From positions 37,903 through 101,902 of the forward strand of contig NZ_NFKA01000011.1 of NCBI RefSeq assembly GCF_002160145.1: a DNA stretch of 64,000 bases, read 5' to 3'. Position 1 is the first letter of the stretch, and each line of letters opens with the position of its first letter. Source of the DNA: Gemmiger sp. An194 (GTDB taxonomy: Bacteria > Bacillota > Clostridia > Oscillospirales > Ruminococcaceae). Position numbers and translations under genes: made by a program. Shown here in pieces: positions 48,767 to 60,557 of the stretch. The notes under the pieces were generated by a model, which worked only from the letters and a program-made list of their open reading frames with translations, was not told the origin of the DNA and did not search any database.

Positions 48767-50562
48767 TCCGTACTCTCCTCCTCCGAATTATGGGCAGGGG
48801 GAAGACGAATCGTGACCGATGTTCCAACCCCCGGCTGAGAAGAAATGGACAACCCATATTCTTCACCAAAGCTATACTGCAAACGGCGGTGCACGTTCCA
48901 CATGCCCACATGACGATATTTCGCCTCGGCCTCCTCGCCTTCCGGCGCACGAAGCACCTTTGCCGCCATTTCCTCATCCATACCCACACCGTTATCCTTC
49001 AAAACAATCAGCGTATCCCCGCACGGATCGCGAGTAACGATGATCTCGATGTTTCCTGCACAGCCCTTTGGCTCGATTCCATGGAAAATCGCGTTTTCCA
49101 CCAATGGCTGCAAGGTAAAGCGCGGAATCATGCAATTCTGACACAGGCGCTCGTCTTCAATGTAGGATACATCCAGCATGATCGTTCCTCCGTAGCGATA
49201 ATGCTGGATGGTAAAATAGTCGTTAAGCAGAGCGAACTCCTCCTGAAGCGTAACCAGGCGCTCATTGCCCTTGGAAACGCTTTTCAGCAGGCGCGACAAC
49301 GCCATGGTCATCTCCACAATACCGGTGGCATGCTGGATCGCCGCCATCCATTTGATACTATTTAATGTATTATAAATAAAATGGGGGTTGATCTGGTTTT
49401 GCAGCATCCGATACTCCAGATCCTTTTTCTGTCGCTCGTCATCCAGCCGTTTTTCCATCAGCGTGCTGATGGAACGGGAAAGTCCGTTGATTCCGCGGCC
49501 AATGTCGCCCATTTCATTGTCCCACTCAATGTCCGGATTGGGCGTAAAGTCGCCCTCACTGATCCGTGCCAGCTGTTTTTGCAGCGCCTGCACCGTGACC
49601 GCAATCATCTGACGCAGCACAAGACCCAACAGAAGGCCCAGCAGCGAAAGGCCGCCAAGCATCATAACGAAGAAGGGGAACATGCTGGGCAATTGATCCC
49701 AGATCACCGGCTGCTGCAGAAGCTGCGCAATGTACAAATCGTGAACTCCCACAGGGTATGCAAGCGCAAGCTGTTCGTTATAACGGATCAGGCGTGTCTG
49801 CTGGTTCATCAGCGACACGTAATCCGGAATCTCTTCCACAGATTGGATTTCCGTGCCGGGCTCCAGCGCGATCAGCTCATTTCCGCTTACCCGCCACATC
49901 TGATCATTCATAATCCAGAACAGCTCGCAGTCCTCGCAGGCATTGGTTTCCTGCAGCACATCGGTGATCATCCTGCTGGAAACCGCAATGTAAACCTGCG
50001 CCTGGGCATTGCTGGAGTAGCTGGCTATTTTTCGCATGACCGGAATGATCGTTTTGGAATTCCCAATGATCAGTGGGTCTTTTTCCAGCATGGTCCATGA
50101 CAGATTTTCGGTACCTTCAGAGAACCCCGGCAACTGGTAGATTCCATCCCCGGTGATTGCAAGGCTTTGTGTGGTGGTCATTCCCTGCTGCAGAATCCGC
50201 CCATTATTATCTGTAATCAGAATACGGTCCAGATAGCGCGCTGTATACTGCGAAGAATATTTATTAAGTAAAGTATCATAAACCGTAAGAACCTGCTGTG
50301 TTTGTACATTTCCAAATATATAACTTCGGATTGTACTGTTCACCGTACACCAATCAGCAAAATCGTCGATCTCACTCACGTTTTGCCGAAGCTGGTTCGC
50401 AGCAACCTGCAAACTGTACTCCACACTCTGCGAATTGGCCCGAAGATAATTTCGATATACTACAACTAAACTCACCGCACAGATTCCCAAGGCGATCATG
50501 GAACTAAACGCAAGGGAAAGCATAATAATTCGCATCTGAAGTGAGTGGCGGCGTTTCAACAC
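48763..50562 (-). CDS. YesM-like sensor histidine kinase of the lyase locus
   Basis: Sensor kinase of 599 residues if started at GTG 50562, which has AAAGGAA seven bases upstream. An ATG at 50589 gives nine more residues but its AAGGTGA touches the codon. Helices near the N-terminus (MLSLAFSSMIALGICAVSLVV) and near 300 (MFPFFVMMLGGLSLLGLLLGL) bracket an extracellular sensor. HAMP comes next, then the phospho-His in LQNQINPHFIYNTLNSIKWM, N-box LQPLVENAIFHGI and DNGVGMDEEM. It is first in the minus-strand operon, divergent from the binding-protein gene at 50863, so it probably senses the imported sugar. Confidence 0.92.
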   Translation of the reverse strand: MLKRRHSLQMRIIMLSLAFSSMIALGICAVSLVVVYRNYLRANSQSVEYSLQVAANQLRQNVSEIDDFADWCTVNSTIRSYIFGNVQTQQVLTVYDTLLNKYSSQYTARYLDRILITDNNGRILQQGMTTTQSLAITGDGIYQLPGFSEGTENLSWTMLEKDPLIIGNSKTIIPVMRKIASYSSNAQAQVYIAVSSRMITDVLQETNACEDCELFWIMNDQMWRVSGNELIALEPGTEIQSVEEIPDYVSLMNQQTRLIRYNEQLALAYPVGVHDLYIAQLLQQPVIWDQLPSMFPFFVMMLGGLSLLGLLLGLVLRQMIAVTVQALQKQLARISEGDFTPNPDIEWDNEMGDIGRGINGLSRSISTLMEKRLDDERQKKDLEYRMLQNQINPHFIYNTLNSIKWMAAIQHATGIVEMTMALSRLLKSVSKGNERLVTLQEEFALLNDYFTIQHYRYGGTIMLDVSYIEDERLCQNCMIPRFTLQPLVENAIFHGIEPKGCAGNIEIIVTRDPCGDTLIVLKDNGVGMDEEMAAKVLRAPEGEEAEAKYRHVGMWNVHRRLQYSFGEEYGLSISSQPGVGTSVTIRLPPAHNSEEESTD

Positions 50563-50794
50563 AACATCGTTCCTTTCGCTATCATTCACCTTATTATACT
50601 ATTAATATCCCTTTTATTATACAATAAAGCACCGCGTCAAAGCAAAGAAATGCAAAATTCCAATGAAAAAAATATATCTTTCTGAAAAAAATACATGATT
50701 TCAAAAACCTCTTTCTTTGGGAGGACTTTCCACTTCCTACTTTTTTGCATAATTTTTCTTGAAAAAGTCTATCTGTTTTTAGGCTAAATTATAT

Positions 50795-50833
50795 TATAAT
50801 CTATTACAGGGATGAATCCGTTCACGATTCATC
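50795..50833 (+). promoter_or_regulatory. Promoter -10 box and inverted-repeat operator before binding-protein gene
   Basis: TATAAT at 50795-50800 is a consensus -10. No strong -35 lies 16-18 bases upstream, as expected for an activator-dependent promoter. Eleven bases later GATGAATC (50811-50818) and GATTCATC (50826-50833) form a perfect inverted repeat. It could be an operator or a 5'-leader hairpin. The gap 50563-50862 is AT-rich and otherwise empty. Confidence 0.55.
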
Positions 50834-50862
50834 AAAAATAACAGAAGGAGAGAACACACACT

Positions 50863-52179
50863 ATGAAAAAGCTTCTTGCACTCGTGACCGCTAGTGTAAT
50901 GGCTCTGTCCATGGTTGCTTGCGGTGGATCCACTTCCACCAGCACCGCCACCAGCACCGCCAGCACTGCCTCCACCTCCACCGGCAGCTCGGAAGAGCAG
51001 GTTACCCTGAACTGGGCTGTTTGGGATCTGGAGTCCACTGCTTACTGGAAAGCCATGGCTGACGGCTACATGGCAAGCCATCCCAATGTGACCATTGAGA
51101 TGACCGACCTGGGCTCTACCGACTACATGACTCAGCTGGCTACTCAGCTGGCTGGCGGTAACGGCGAGCTGGATGTTCTGACCATCAAGGACATTCCCGG
51201 TTACTCCAACCTGATCAACCTGGAGATGCTCGTTCCCATGAACGACATTCTGGAGCGCGACACCGCTGACTTCGGCGGCGTTATCGAGCAGCTGACCGCT
51301 GAGGACGGCAACTTCTACGGCGTTCCCTTCCGTTCCGACTTCTGGGTTCTGTACTACAACAAGGACATCTTTGATGCTGCTGGCGTAGAGTACCCCACCA
51401 ACGACATGACCTTCGATGAGTTCGACGCTCTGATCCGTGAGGTTTCCGAGGCCAGCGGCGTTTACGGTAACTTCTACCACACCTGGCGTTCCGACGTAAC
51501 CCTGTTCGGCATCCTGGATGGCCAGAACACCATCATCGACGGCAACTACGACTTCCTGGCTCCCTACTACGAGACCATTCTGGCTGAGCAGAAGGATGGC
51601 GTTGTAGGCGACTACGGCGAGCAGAAGACCAGCGCTCTGCACTACTCTGCTGCTTTCGAGAATGGCCAGACCGCTATGTGCAACATGGGCAGCTGGTTCA
51701 TCGCTACCCTGCAGGCTTACAATGCTGACGCTGAGGCCAACGGTGTTGAGCCTGTAAACTTCGGCATCGTGAAGTACCCCCATCCCGAAGGAGTCGAGGC
51801 CGGCACCACTCTGGGCACTGTGACCAGCCTGGGCATCAACCCCTACTCCGAGAACCAGGAAGCCGCTGCTGACTTCATCAACTGGTGTGTTTCCGACGAA
51901 GGCGCTGCTGCCATCGCTGCTACCGGCACCTTCCCCGCTGTTTCCAACAGCGAAATCAACAGCATCATTGCTGCTACCGAAGGCTTCCCCACCGACGAGG
52001 CTTCTGTTGAGGCTCTGAACACCGTTGCTGTGTACCTGGAGATGCCCCTGTCTGACAAGGCTGCTGAGATCGAGACCGTTCTGAACACCTGGCATGACGC
52101 CATCATGACCTATGCCTGCACCGTTGAGGAAGGCATTGCCAACATGAACAGCGAGGTTCAGGCTCTGCTGGCTGAGTAA
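50863..52179 (+). CDS. Sugar ABC transporter substrate-binding lipoprotein (CUT1 type)
   Basis: Extracellular lipoprotein of 438 residues. The signal peptide is KKLLALVTASVMALSMVAC with Cys20 as lipidation site, then a Ser/Thr linker. The mature domain is a family-1 solute-binding protein (VTLNWAVWDLESTAYWKAMA, DVLTIKDIPGYSNLINLEML, FYGVPFRSDFWVLYYNKDIF, FENGQTAMCNMGSWF, AAADFINWCVSDEGAAA). Codons are strongly biased to GCT, GTT, AAC and TAC compared with the GCC/GTG style of most neighbours, a sign of very high expression. The start ATG follows GGAGAG. It is first in the plus arm of the lyase locus. The ligand is inferred to be a uronate-containing oligosaccharide. Confidence 0.93.
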   Translation: MKKLLALVTASVMALSMVACGGSTSTSTATSTASTASTSTGSSEEQVTLNWAVWDLESTAYWKAMADGYMASHPNVTIEMTDLGSTDYMTQLATQLAGGNGELDVLTIKDIPGYSNLINLEMLVPMNDILERDTADFGGVIEQLTAEDGNFYGVPFRSDFWVLYYNKDIFDAAGVEYPTNDMTFDEFDALIREVSEASGVYGNFYHTWRSDVTLFGILDGQNTIIDGNYDFLAPYYETILAEQKDGVVGDYGEQKTSALHYSAAFENGQTAMCNMGSWFIATLQAYNADAEANGVEPVNFGIVKYPHPEGVEAGTTLGTVTSLGINPYSENQEAAADFINWCVSDEGAAAIAATGTFPAVSNSEINSIIAATEGFPTDEASVEALNTVAVYLEMPLSDKAAEIETVLNTWHDAIMTYACTVEEGIANMNSEVQALLAE

Positions 52180-52214
52180 TCCCCTTGCTTTTCTACACTC
52201 GTTCATAAACAGCC

Positions 52215-52240
52215 GGGGGCGGGCGATCGCGCCCGCCCCC
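52215..52240 (+). terminator. Hairpin between binding-protein and permease genes
   Basis: GGGGGCGGGCG pairs with CGCCCGCCCCC around ATCG, followed by TCTTGTTTTG. Its place after the first gene suggests partial termination or 3'-end protection, giving more binding protein than permease. Confidence 0.75.
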
Positions 52241-52288
52241 TCTTGTTTTGTATAGCTTTCCAAACATATCCTTGAGGAGGGATTTCGA

Positions 52289-53206
52289 ATGCCCCGAACC
52301 ACCAAAACTGCATCCGCAGTACGAGGCAAGGGAATGAACAAAAACCTGCGGGACAGCCTGGTTGCATACAGCTTCATTGCTCCCAACTTCATTGGTTTTT
52401 GCGTATTCACCCTGGTTCCGATGATTTTCGCCATCTGCCTGGCTTTCTGTAATTGGGACGGCGTGCATGCCATTCAGTTTGTCGGCCTGCAGAACTTTGC
52501 TGATCTGCTGTCTGACAATACCTTTAAGGTTTCCTTTGTGAACACCATCATTTACGCAGTCGGCACGGTTCCTCTGACTCTGGTCTGCAGCCTTGGTCTG
52601 GCTCTGCTGCTGAATCAGAAGGTATTTGCCCGCAACTTCTTCCGCACCGTGGCATTCTTCCCCTACGTTGCTTCTCTGGTTGCTGTTGCTGCCGTGTGGA
52701 ACATGATTTTCAATCCTTCCATGGGCCCTATTAACATGGTTCTGTCCGCCTTTGGCGTGGAGGAACTGCCCCGCTGGGCCGCTGGCAAGGAGACTGCTAT
52801 GATCACCGTTATCCTGTTCAGCGTGTGGAAAAACATGGGCTATTACATGGTCATTTACCTGGCCGGCCTGCAGGGTACCAATCCTGAGCTGAACGAAGCC
52901 GCTGAGCTGGACGGCGCAAACCGCCGCCAGATCTTCTGGCACATCATCCTGCCCCAGCTGCGTCCCACCACCTTCTTTGTTGTGATTATGCTGACCATCA
53001 CCTCCTTTAAGGTATACGATCAGATGTACATGATCACCCAGGGCGGCCCCGGCAACGCAACCATGACCCTGGTTTACGACATCTACAATGTCGCTTTCGT
53101 GGGTACTCCCCGTTACGGTTATGCAAGCGCTATCAGTATGGTTCTGTTTGCACTTGTTCTGATTGTTACTCTGGTGCAGTTCCGCGGTTCTTCCGCTGAT
53201 AACTAA
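52289..53206 (+). CDS. Sugar ABC transporter permease (MsmF/UgpA type)
   Basis: Permease of 305 residues with about six helices (SFIAPNFIGFCVFTLVPMIF, TVPLTLVCSLGLALLLNQ, VAFFPYVASLVAVAAVWNM). The EAA loop is NEAAELDGANRRQIFWHIILP. The start ATG at 52289 follows GAGGAGGG. It pairs with the permease at 53225 and the binding protein before it. No ATP-binding subunit is encoded nearby, as in many Firmicutes that share one MsmK ATPase. Confidence 0.94.
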   Translation: MPRTTKTASAVRGKGMNKNLRDSLVAYSFIAPNFIGFCVFTLVPMIFAICLAFCNWDGVHAIQFVGLQNFADLLSDNTFKVSFVNTIIYAVGTVPLTLVCSLGLALLLNQKVFARNFFRTVAFFPYVASLVAVAAVWNMIFNPSMGPINMVLSAFGVEELPRWAAGKETAMITVILFSVWKNMGYYMVIYLAGLQGTNPELNEAAELDGANRRQIFWHIILPQLRPTTFFVVIMLTITSFKVYDQMYMITQGGPGNATMTLVYDIYNVAFVGTPRYGYASAISMVLFALVLIVTLVQFRGSSADN

Positions 53207-53224
53207 GAAAGGAGGCTTTTAAAA

Positions 53225-54085
53225 ATGGCACAAACACTTGCAGTAAAAACCAAATCTGCCAAAAGGCAGCATCAGATCGCGATGGTCGCTATTTATGTCA
53301 TTCTGATTGTTGTTGCCTTCTTAATGCTGATTCCTTTTGTTTGGATGCTGTCCGCCTCCTTCAAAATGAACAAGGACGTTTTCTCCTTCCCCATTGAGTG
53401 GGTTCCTTCCAATCCTAGACCGGAAAACTACGTGGACATCTGGACTAAGATCCCCCTGGCCACTTTCATTTTAAACACTACCAAGCTGACCATCATCGTC
53501 ACCCTGCTGCAGCTGTTCACCTCCAGCTTCGCTGCATACGCATTTGCAAAGCTGAACTTCAAGGGCAAAAAGCTCCTGTTCCTGGGCTACATTGCCACCA
53601 TCGCGGTGCCCTGGCAGGCTTACATGGTTCCCCAGTTCATGATGATGCGTTCCTGGGGCCTGAACAACACCCACCTGGCCATCATCTGCCTGCAGGCCTT
53701 CAGCGCCTTCGGCGTGTTCCTGATGAAGCAGTTCTATGAAGGCGTTCCCACCGAACTGTGTGAAGCCGCTCGTATCGACGGTCTGTCCGAATACGGCATC
53801 TGGTGGCGCATCATGCTGCCGCTGTCCAAGCCGGCACTGTCCACCCTGACCATCTTCACCTTCGTTTCCACCTGGAACGACTTCCTTGGTCCCATGATCT
53901 ACCTGACCAAAACCGAACTCAAGACCATCCAGATCGGTCTGCGCATGTTCATCAGCCAGTATTCCGCTGAGTACGGTCTGATTATGGCCGCCTCCGTAAT
54001 CGCGCTGATCCCCGTGCTGATTGTATTCCTGGCATTGCAGAAATACTTCGTGCAGGGCGTTGCGTCCGCCGGCCTGAAAGGCTAA
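53225..54085 (+). CDS. Sugar ABC transporter permease (MsmG/UgpE type)
   Basis: Permease of 286 residues. Helices include MVAIYVILIVVAFLMLIPFV. The EAA loop is CEAARIDGLSEYGIWWRIML with PLSKPALSTL. It ends with KYFVQGVASAGLKG as CUT1 permeases do. The start ATG at 53225 follows AAAGGAGG, 18 bases after the first permease. A terminator follows, so the enzyme genes downstream are read through or use another promoter. Confidence 0.94.
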   Translation: MAQTLAVKTKSAKRQHQIAMVAIYVILIVVAFLMLIPFVWMLSASFKMNKDVFSFPIEWVPSNPRPENYVDIWTKIPLATFILNTTKLTIIVTLLQLFTSSFAAYAFAKLNFKGKKLLFLGYIATIAVPWQAYMVPQFMMMRSWGLNNTHLAIICLQAFSAFGVFLMKQFYEGVPTELCEAARIDGLSEYGIWWRIMLPLSKPALSTLTIFTFVSTWNDFLGPMIYLTKTELKTIQIGLRMFISQYSAEYGLIMAASVIALIPVLIVFLALQKYFVQGVASAGLKG

Positions 54086-54098
54086 CCTTTACCCCGAA

Positions 54099-54135
54099 GG
54101 GGCACGGGCATTCTGCTCCGTGCCCCTGTTTTTTT
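54099..54135 (+). terminator. Terminator after permease genes
   Basis: GGGGCACGG pairs with CCGTGCCCC, followed by TGTTTTTTTA. It stands between the importer and the GH88 gene and may be partially read through, as no separate promoter before GH88 is evident. Confidence 0.85.
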
Positions 54136-54186
54136 ATTCCAGGAGTGTTCCGACTTCCCGAAACGCTCCGAGCAATGAGGTGCTTT

Positions 54187-55347
54187 ATGAAAACCATTGA
54201 TCTTCCCATTCTGACCGATACCGCCGCCGCTGCGGCTCTTGACGAGGCCTGTGAGCAGGTTCGCATCAATCTGCCCCTGTACACCGACCGCTGCCAGAAC
54301 CACTCCAGCGTGGACAACATCTACCCCGCCTGCGACAACAACCAGTGGACCTGCGGCTTCTGGCCCGGCGAGGTGTGGCTGGCCTTTGAGCGCACCGGCG
54401 ACGAGGCCTTCAAGGCCTCCGCTCTGAAGCTGGTGGACAGCTTCGCTTACCGCATCGATCATAAGATCGAGGTGGACCACCACGATATGGGCTTCCTGTA
54501 CAGCCCCTCCTGCGTGGCAGCTTACAAGCTGACCGGCAGCGAGATCGGCAAGGAGGCCGCCGTGAAGGCTGCCGACCAGCTGATCAGCCGTTTCCAGGAA
54601 AAGGGCCAGTTCATTCAGGCCTGGGGTGAGATGGGTGCGCCGGAAAACTACCGCTACATCATCGACTGCCTGCTGAACCTGCCTCTGCTGTACTGGGCCA
54701 CCGAGGTGACCGGCGATGCCAAATACGCAGACATTGCCCACAAGCACATCACCACCTGCCTGGCTAACTCTTTCCGTGCCGACGGCTCCACATACCACAC
54801 CTTCTTCATGAATCCGGACGGCACCCCCAGCCACGGCGCCACCTGCCAGGGCTACAAGGATGACAGCTTCTGGGCTCGCGGTCAGGCCTGGGGCGTGTAC
54901 GGCAGCGTGCTGAGCTACCGTTACACCAAGAACCCCGAATATCTGGACACCTTCCGCAAGGCGCTGGCCTTCTACATGACCCGCCTGCCTGACGATCTGA
55001 TTCCCTACTGGGATATGGTGTTCACCAGCGGCACCGAAGAGCCCCGTGACTCCTCCTCCGCTGCCATCGTGGCCTGCGGCCTGCTGGAGGCTGCCAAGTA
55101 CGTGGAGGCCGAAGAGGCCGAGGGCTATGTGAAGCTGGCCCGTCAGATGATGGGCAGCCTGGTGGACAACTACGCGGTGCGTGAGCACGTGCCCGGTGCC
55201 GGCCAGATCCTGCATGGCACCTACAGCAAGAAGAGCCCCTACAACACCTGCACCCCCGAGGGCGTAGATGAATGCACCAGCTGGGGCGACTACTTCTACA
55301 TGGAAGCTCTGACCCGTCTGACCAAGGACTGGGAGCTGTACTGGTAA
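54187..55347 (+). CDS. Unsaturated glucuronyl hydrolase, GH88
   Basis: Cytoplasmic enzyme of 386 residues that removes a 4,5-unsaturated uronic acid from the non-reducing end of oligosaccharides made by lyases. The family is shown by CGFWPGEVWLAFERTGD, VDHHDMGFLYSPS with Asp100, YRYIIDCLLNLPLLYW with Asp160 (equivalents of the two catalytic Asp of characterised UGLs), DDSFWARGQAWGVYG, and the C-terminal SWGDYFYMEALTRL. The start ATG at 54187 follows GAGG six bases upstream. It directly complements the lyase of the opposite arm. Known GH88 enzymes act on glycosaminoglycan disaccharides, and some act on plant or algal uronates. Confidence 0.9.
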   Translation: MKTIDLPILTDTAAAAALDEACEQVRINLPLYTDRCQNHSSVDNIYPACDNNQWTCGFWPGEVWLAFERTGDEAFKASALKLVDSFAYRIDHKIEVDHHDMGFLYSPSCVAAYKLTGSEIGKEAAVKAADQLISRFQEKGQFIQAWGEMGAPENYRYIIDCLLNLPLLYWATEVTGDAKYADIAHKHITTCLANSFRADGSTYHTFFMNPDGTPSHGATCQGYKDDSFWARGQAWGVYGSVLSYRYTKNPEYLDTFRKALAFYMTRLPDDLIPYWDMVFTSGTEEPRDSSSAAIVACGLLEAAKYVEAEEAEGYVKLARQMMGSLVDNYAVREHVPGAGQILHGTYSKKSPYNTCTPEGVDECTSWGDYFYMEALTRLTKDWELYW

Positions 55348-55381
55348 AAAAGCGCAATACAGGAAAGAAGGATTGAGCGCA

Positions 55382-57085
55382 ATGGAACTGAATACCCGCA
55401 AAGACTTTGAAGCACTGGCCCACAAGCTTCTGGACCCCCTGCTGCCCCTCTACTCTGAGGGCTGCGCACGGCTCCAGATCGGCGACACCGGCGCCAGCTA
55501 CTGCCGCGACACCATCCAGATGGAGGGCTTTTCCCGCATTCTGTGGGCTCTGGCTCCCCTGCTGCAGGGCGGCGGCGAGGCACCGGAACTGACCCGCATT
55601 TACCAGAAGGGACTGGTCAGCGGTACCGATCCCGAGAGCCCGGAATACTGGGGCAATCCCGGCGACTACGACCAGCTGTTCGTGGAAATGGCCGCCATTG
55701 CCTGTGCCATTCTGGAAGTTCCCCAGACGTTCTGGGAGCCCTTGAGCGACAAGGAAAAGCAGAATCTGGTCAACTGGCTGAGCACCATCAACCAGCATGA
55801 GCTGCCCATGTGCAACTGGCTGGGCTTCCGCATTCTGGTCAACCTGGCGCTGCGCTCGGTAAACATGCCCTATGAGGCTGAACGCATGGAGCTGGATCTG
55901 CAGGAGATGGAAAGCTGGTACATCGGCGACGGCTGGTACAGCGACGGTTCTCCGCTGAACAAGCCTCAGCGCGACTACTACATTCCTTGGGCCATCCAGT
56001 ACTACGGCGTGCTGTACAGCGTATTCGCCGCCGACACCGACCCGGAACGGGCCGCTCGCCTGCGGGAGCGGGCTCTGGTGTTCGGCCGGGAATTCCAGCA
56101 CTGGTTCGATGAAAACGGCGCTGCCATCCCTTATGGCCGGAGCCTTGCTTACCGCTTTGCTCAGTGTGCCTTCTACTCTGTTTGCATCTGGGCCGGGCTG
56201 GAGCCCCTGCCGCTGGAGCAGATGAAGGGTATCATCGTGCGTAACCTCCAGTGGTGGATGGAAAAGCCCATTGTTGATCGGGACGGCGTGCTGAACATCG
56301 GTTACTGCTATCCCCAGATGTTCATGACCGAGCGCTACAATGCGCCGGGCAGTCCCTACTGGTCCATGAAGAGCTTCATCGTGCTGGGTCTGCCGGAAGA
56401 TCACCCCTTCTGGAAGGCAGAGGCCGCTCCTCTGGCCGCAAATCCGGGCCTGACCCCCATGTACAATGCTCATTTCCTGATGCAGCGCACTCCGGACGGC
56501 CAGGTGAACCTGTATGCCCCCGCTGAGGTGGAGCAGAACGAGCACGGCCAGTTCGCAGAAAAGTACGGCAAGTTCGTGTACAGCACCCGGTTCGGCTTCT
56601 CTGCCAGCCGCAGCTATGTACAGCTGGAGCAGGCCGCGCCGGACAGCATGCTGGCCTTTGTAATCAGCGGCCAGGTGTTTGTGCGCCGTCACAGCGACAG
56701 CTTTGAGGTAAAAGAAGACCGGATGATCGCCACCTGGTCTCCCTTCGAGGGCATCACCGTGACCACCGAGCTGATTCCCACCGAGCAGGGCCACATCCGG
56801 CGGCACACCATCCAGAGTCCCTTTGCCTGCACCGCCTACGACAGCGGCTTCGCGGTGGCAAAGTTTACTCCGGAATTCGCCGCAAAGGCGGATGGCTGCA
56901 CCGCTGAAGCGGGCAACCAGACCCAGCGCTGCACAGTATGCGGCAAATCCGGCACGGCGCAGATCATTGAGTGCTGGCCCAACACCAGCCTGTATGCGCC
57001 CAACACCGTGATTCCCTCGGTACGGTACGAGATCGCCGCGGGCACCACCGTGGTGGAGACCGAGATCACCGCCTTCGCGCAGTAA
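55382..57085 (+). CDS. DUF2264 / GH154-type putative beta-glucuronidase
   Basis: Protein of 567 residues. The (alpha/alpha) N-terminal domain carries the DUF2264 hallmarks ARLQIGDTGASYCRDTIQ, WGNPGDYDQLFVEMAAIA, WYIGDGWYSDGSPLNKPQRD and YYIPWAIQYYG (about 179-210), and GRSLAYRFAQCAF near 245. A beta-sandwich of about 200 residues follows. The family was renamed GH154 after beta-glucuronidase activity was shown for some members. ATG at 55382 is preferred to TTG 55373 because GAAGGA is nine bases before the ATG. There is no signal peptide, so it is intracellular. It lies 34 bases after GH88 and is surely co-transcribed. It likely removes saturated glucuronic acid where the lyase has not acted. 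Confidence 0.82.
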   Translation: MELNTRKDFEALAHKLLDPLLPLYSEGCARLQIGDTGASYCRDTIQMEGFSRILWALAPLLQGGGEAPELTRIYQKGLVSGTDPESPEYWGNPGDYDQLFVEMAAIACAILEVPQTFWEPLSDKEKQNLVNWLSTINQHELPMCNWLGFRILVNLALRSVNMPYEAERMELDLQEMESWYIGDGWYSDGSPLNKPQRDYYIPWAIQYYGVLYSVFAADTDPERAARLRERALVFGREFQHWFDENGAAIPYGRSLAYRFAQCAFYSVCIWAGLEPLPLEQMKGIIVRNLQWWMEKPIVDRDGVLNIGYCYPQMFMTERYNAPGSPYWSMKSFIVLGLPEDHPFWKAEAAPLAANPGLTPMYNAHFLMQRTPDGQVNLYAPAEVEQNEHGQFAEKYGKFVYSTRFGFSASRSYVQLEQAAPDSMLAFVISGQVFVRRHSDSFEVKEDRMIATWSPFEGITVTTELIPTEQGHIRRHTIQSPFACTAYDSGFAVAKFTPEFAAKADGCTAEAGNQTQRCTVCGKSGTAQIIECWPNTSLYAPNTVIPSVRYEIAAGTTVVETEITAFAQ

Positions 57086-57093
57086 TCACATTT

Positions 57094-57133
57094 GTACTTC
57101 GCGGCATTGCGAAGTACCAGTACGTCTTTTTTT
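57094..57133 (+). terminator. First of two tandem terminators after GH154 gene
   Basis: GTACTTCGC pairs with GCGAAGTAC, then CAGTACGTC and a run of seven T. Confidence 0.8.
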
Positions 57134-57134
57134 G

Positions 57135-60039
<2,905 letters not shown>

Positions 60040-60134
60040 GTGCACAGCGCGTCTCTTGCAGGGCCATAGTTTAAATTATAATTAAGGCTTTTGCTGTATG
60101 CTGGTGGTATCAACACTGGAAGGAAGGCGCTGCT

Positions 60135-60557
60135 ATGCGCATTTTACTGGCGGAGGACGAGCGTTCCCTGGCGCGGGCTCTTGTTGCCCTGCTGGAAAAG
60201 AACAACTATTCCGCCGACGCGGTGCACGACGGCGTGGATGCTCTGGAATATCTGAAAAGCGGCAATTACGACTCTTTGATTCTGGACATCATGATGCCCC
60301 GTATGGACGGACTGGAGGTTCTGCGGCAGCTTCGGGCAGAGGGCAACCCCATCCCGGTGCTGCTGCTCCGCAACCCCCGCCAGCTGGTACCCACCGAGCG
60401 CTTTCTGGAACGGATCTGGGGCTATGACAGCGAGGTGGAGCCTAACGTGGTCTGGGTATACATTGCCTATCTGCGCAAAAAGCTTGCCGCTCTGCGGGCT
60501 GATATTCAGATCAAAGCCACCCGTAACGCAGGCTATTCTCTGGAGGAATTGCCATGA
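60135..60557 (+). pseudogene. OmpR-family response regulator with internal in-frame deletion
   Basis: Only 140 residues remain of a protein normally near 225. The receiver starts normally (MRILLAEDERSLARAL, phospho-acceptor Asp51 in LILDIMMPRMDGLEVL) and reaches strand 4 (GNPIPVLLL). It then jumps directly to RNPRQLVPTERFLERIWGYD, which is the middle of the winged-helix domain. About 85 residues are missing: receiver helices 4-5 with the conserved Lys, the linker, and the first half of the DNA-binding domain. CTGCTGCT repeats at the joint point to a deletion between short repeats. The start ATG at 60135 follows AGGAAGG. The stop overlaps the kinase start. Binding or phospho-relay is unlikely to survive. 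Confidence 0.85.
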
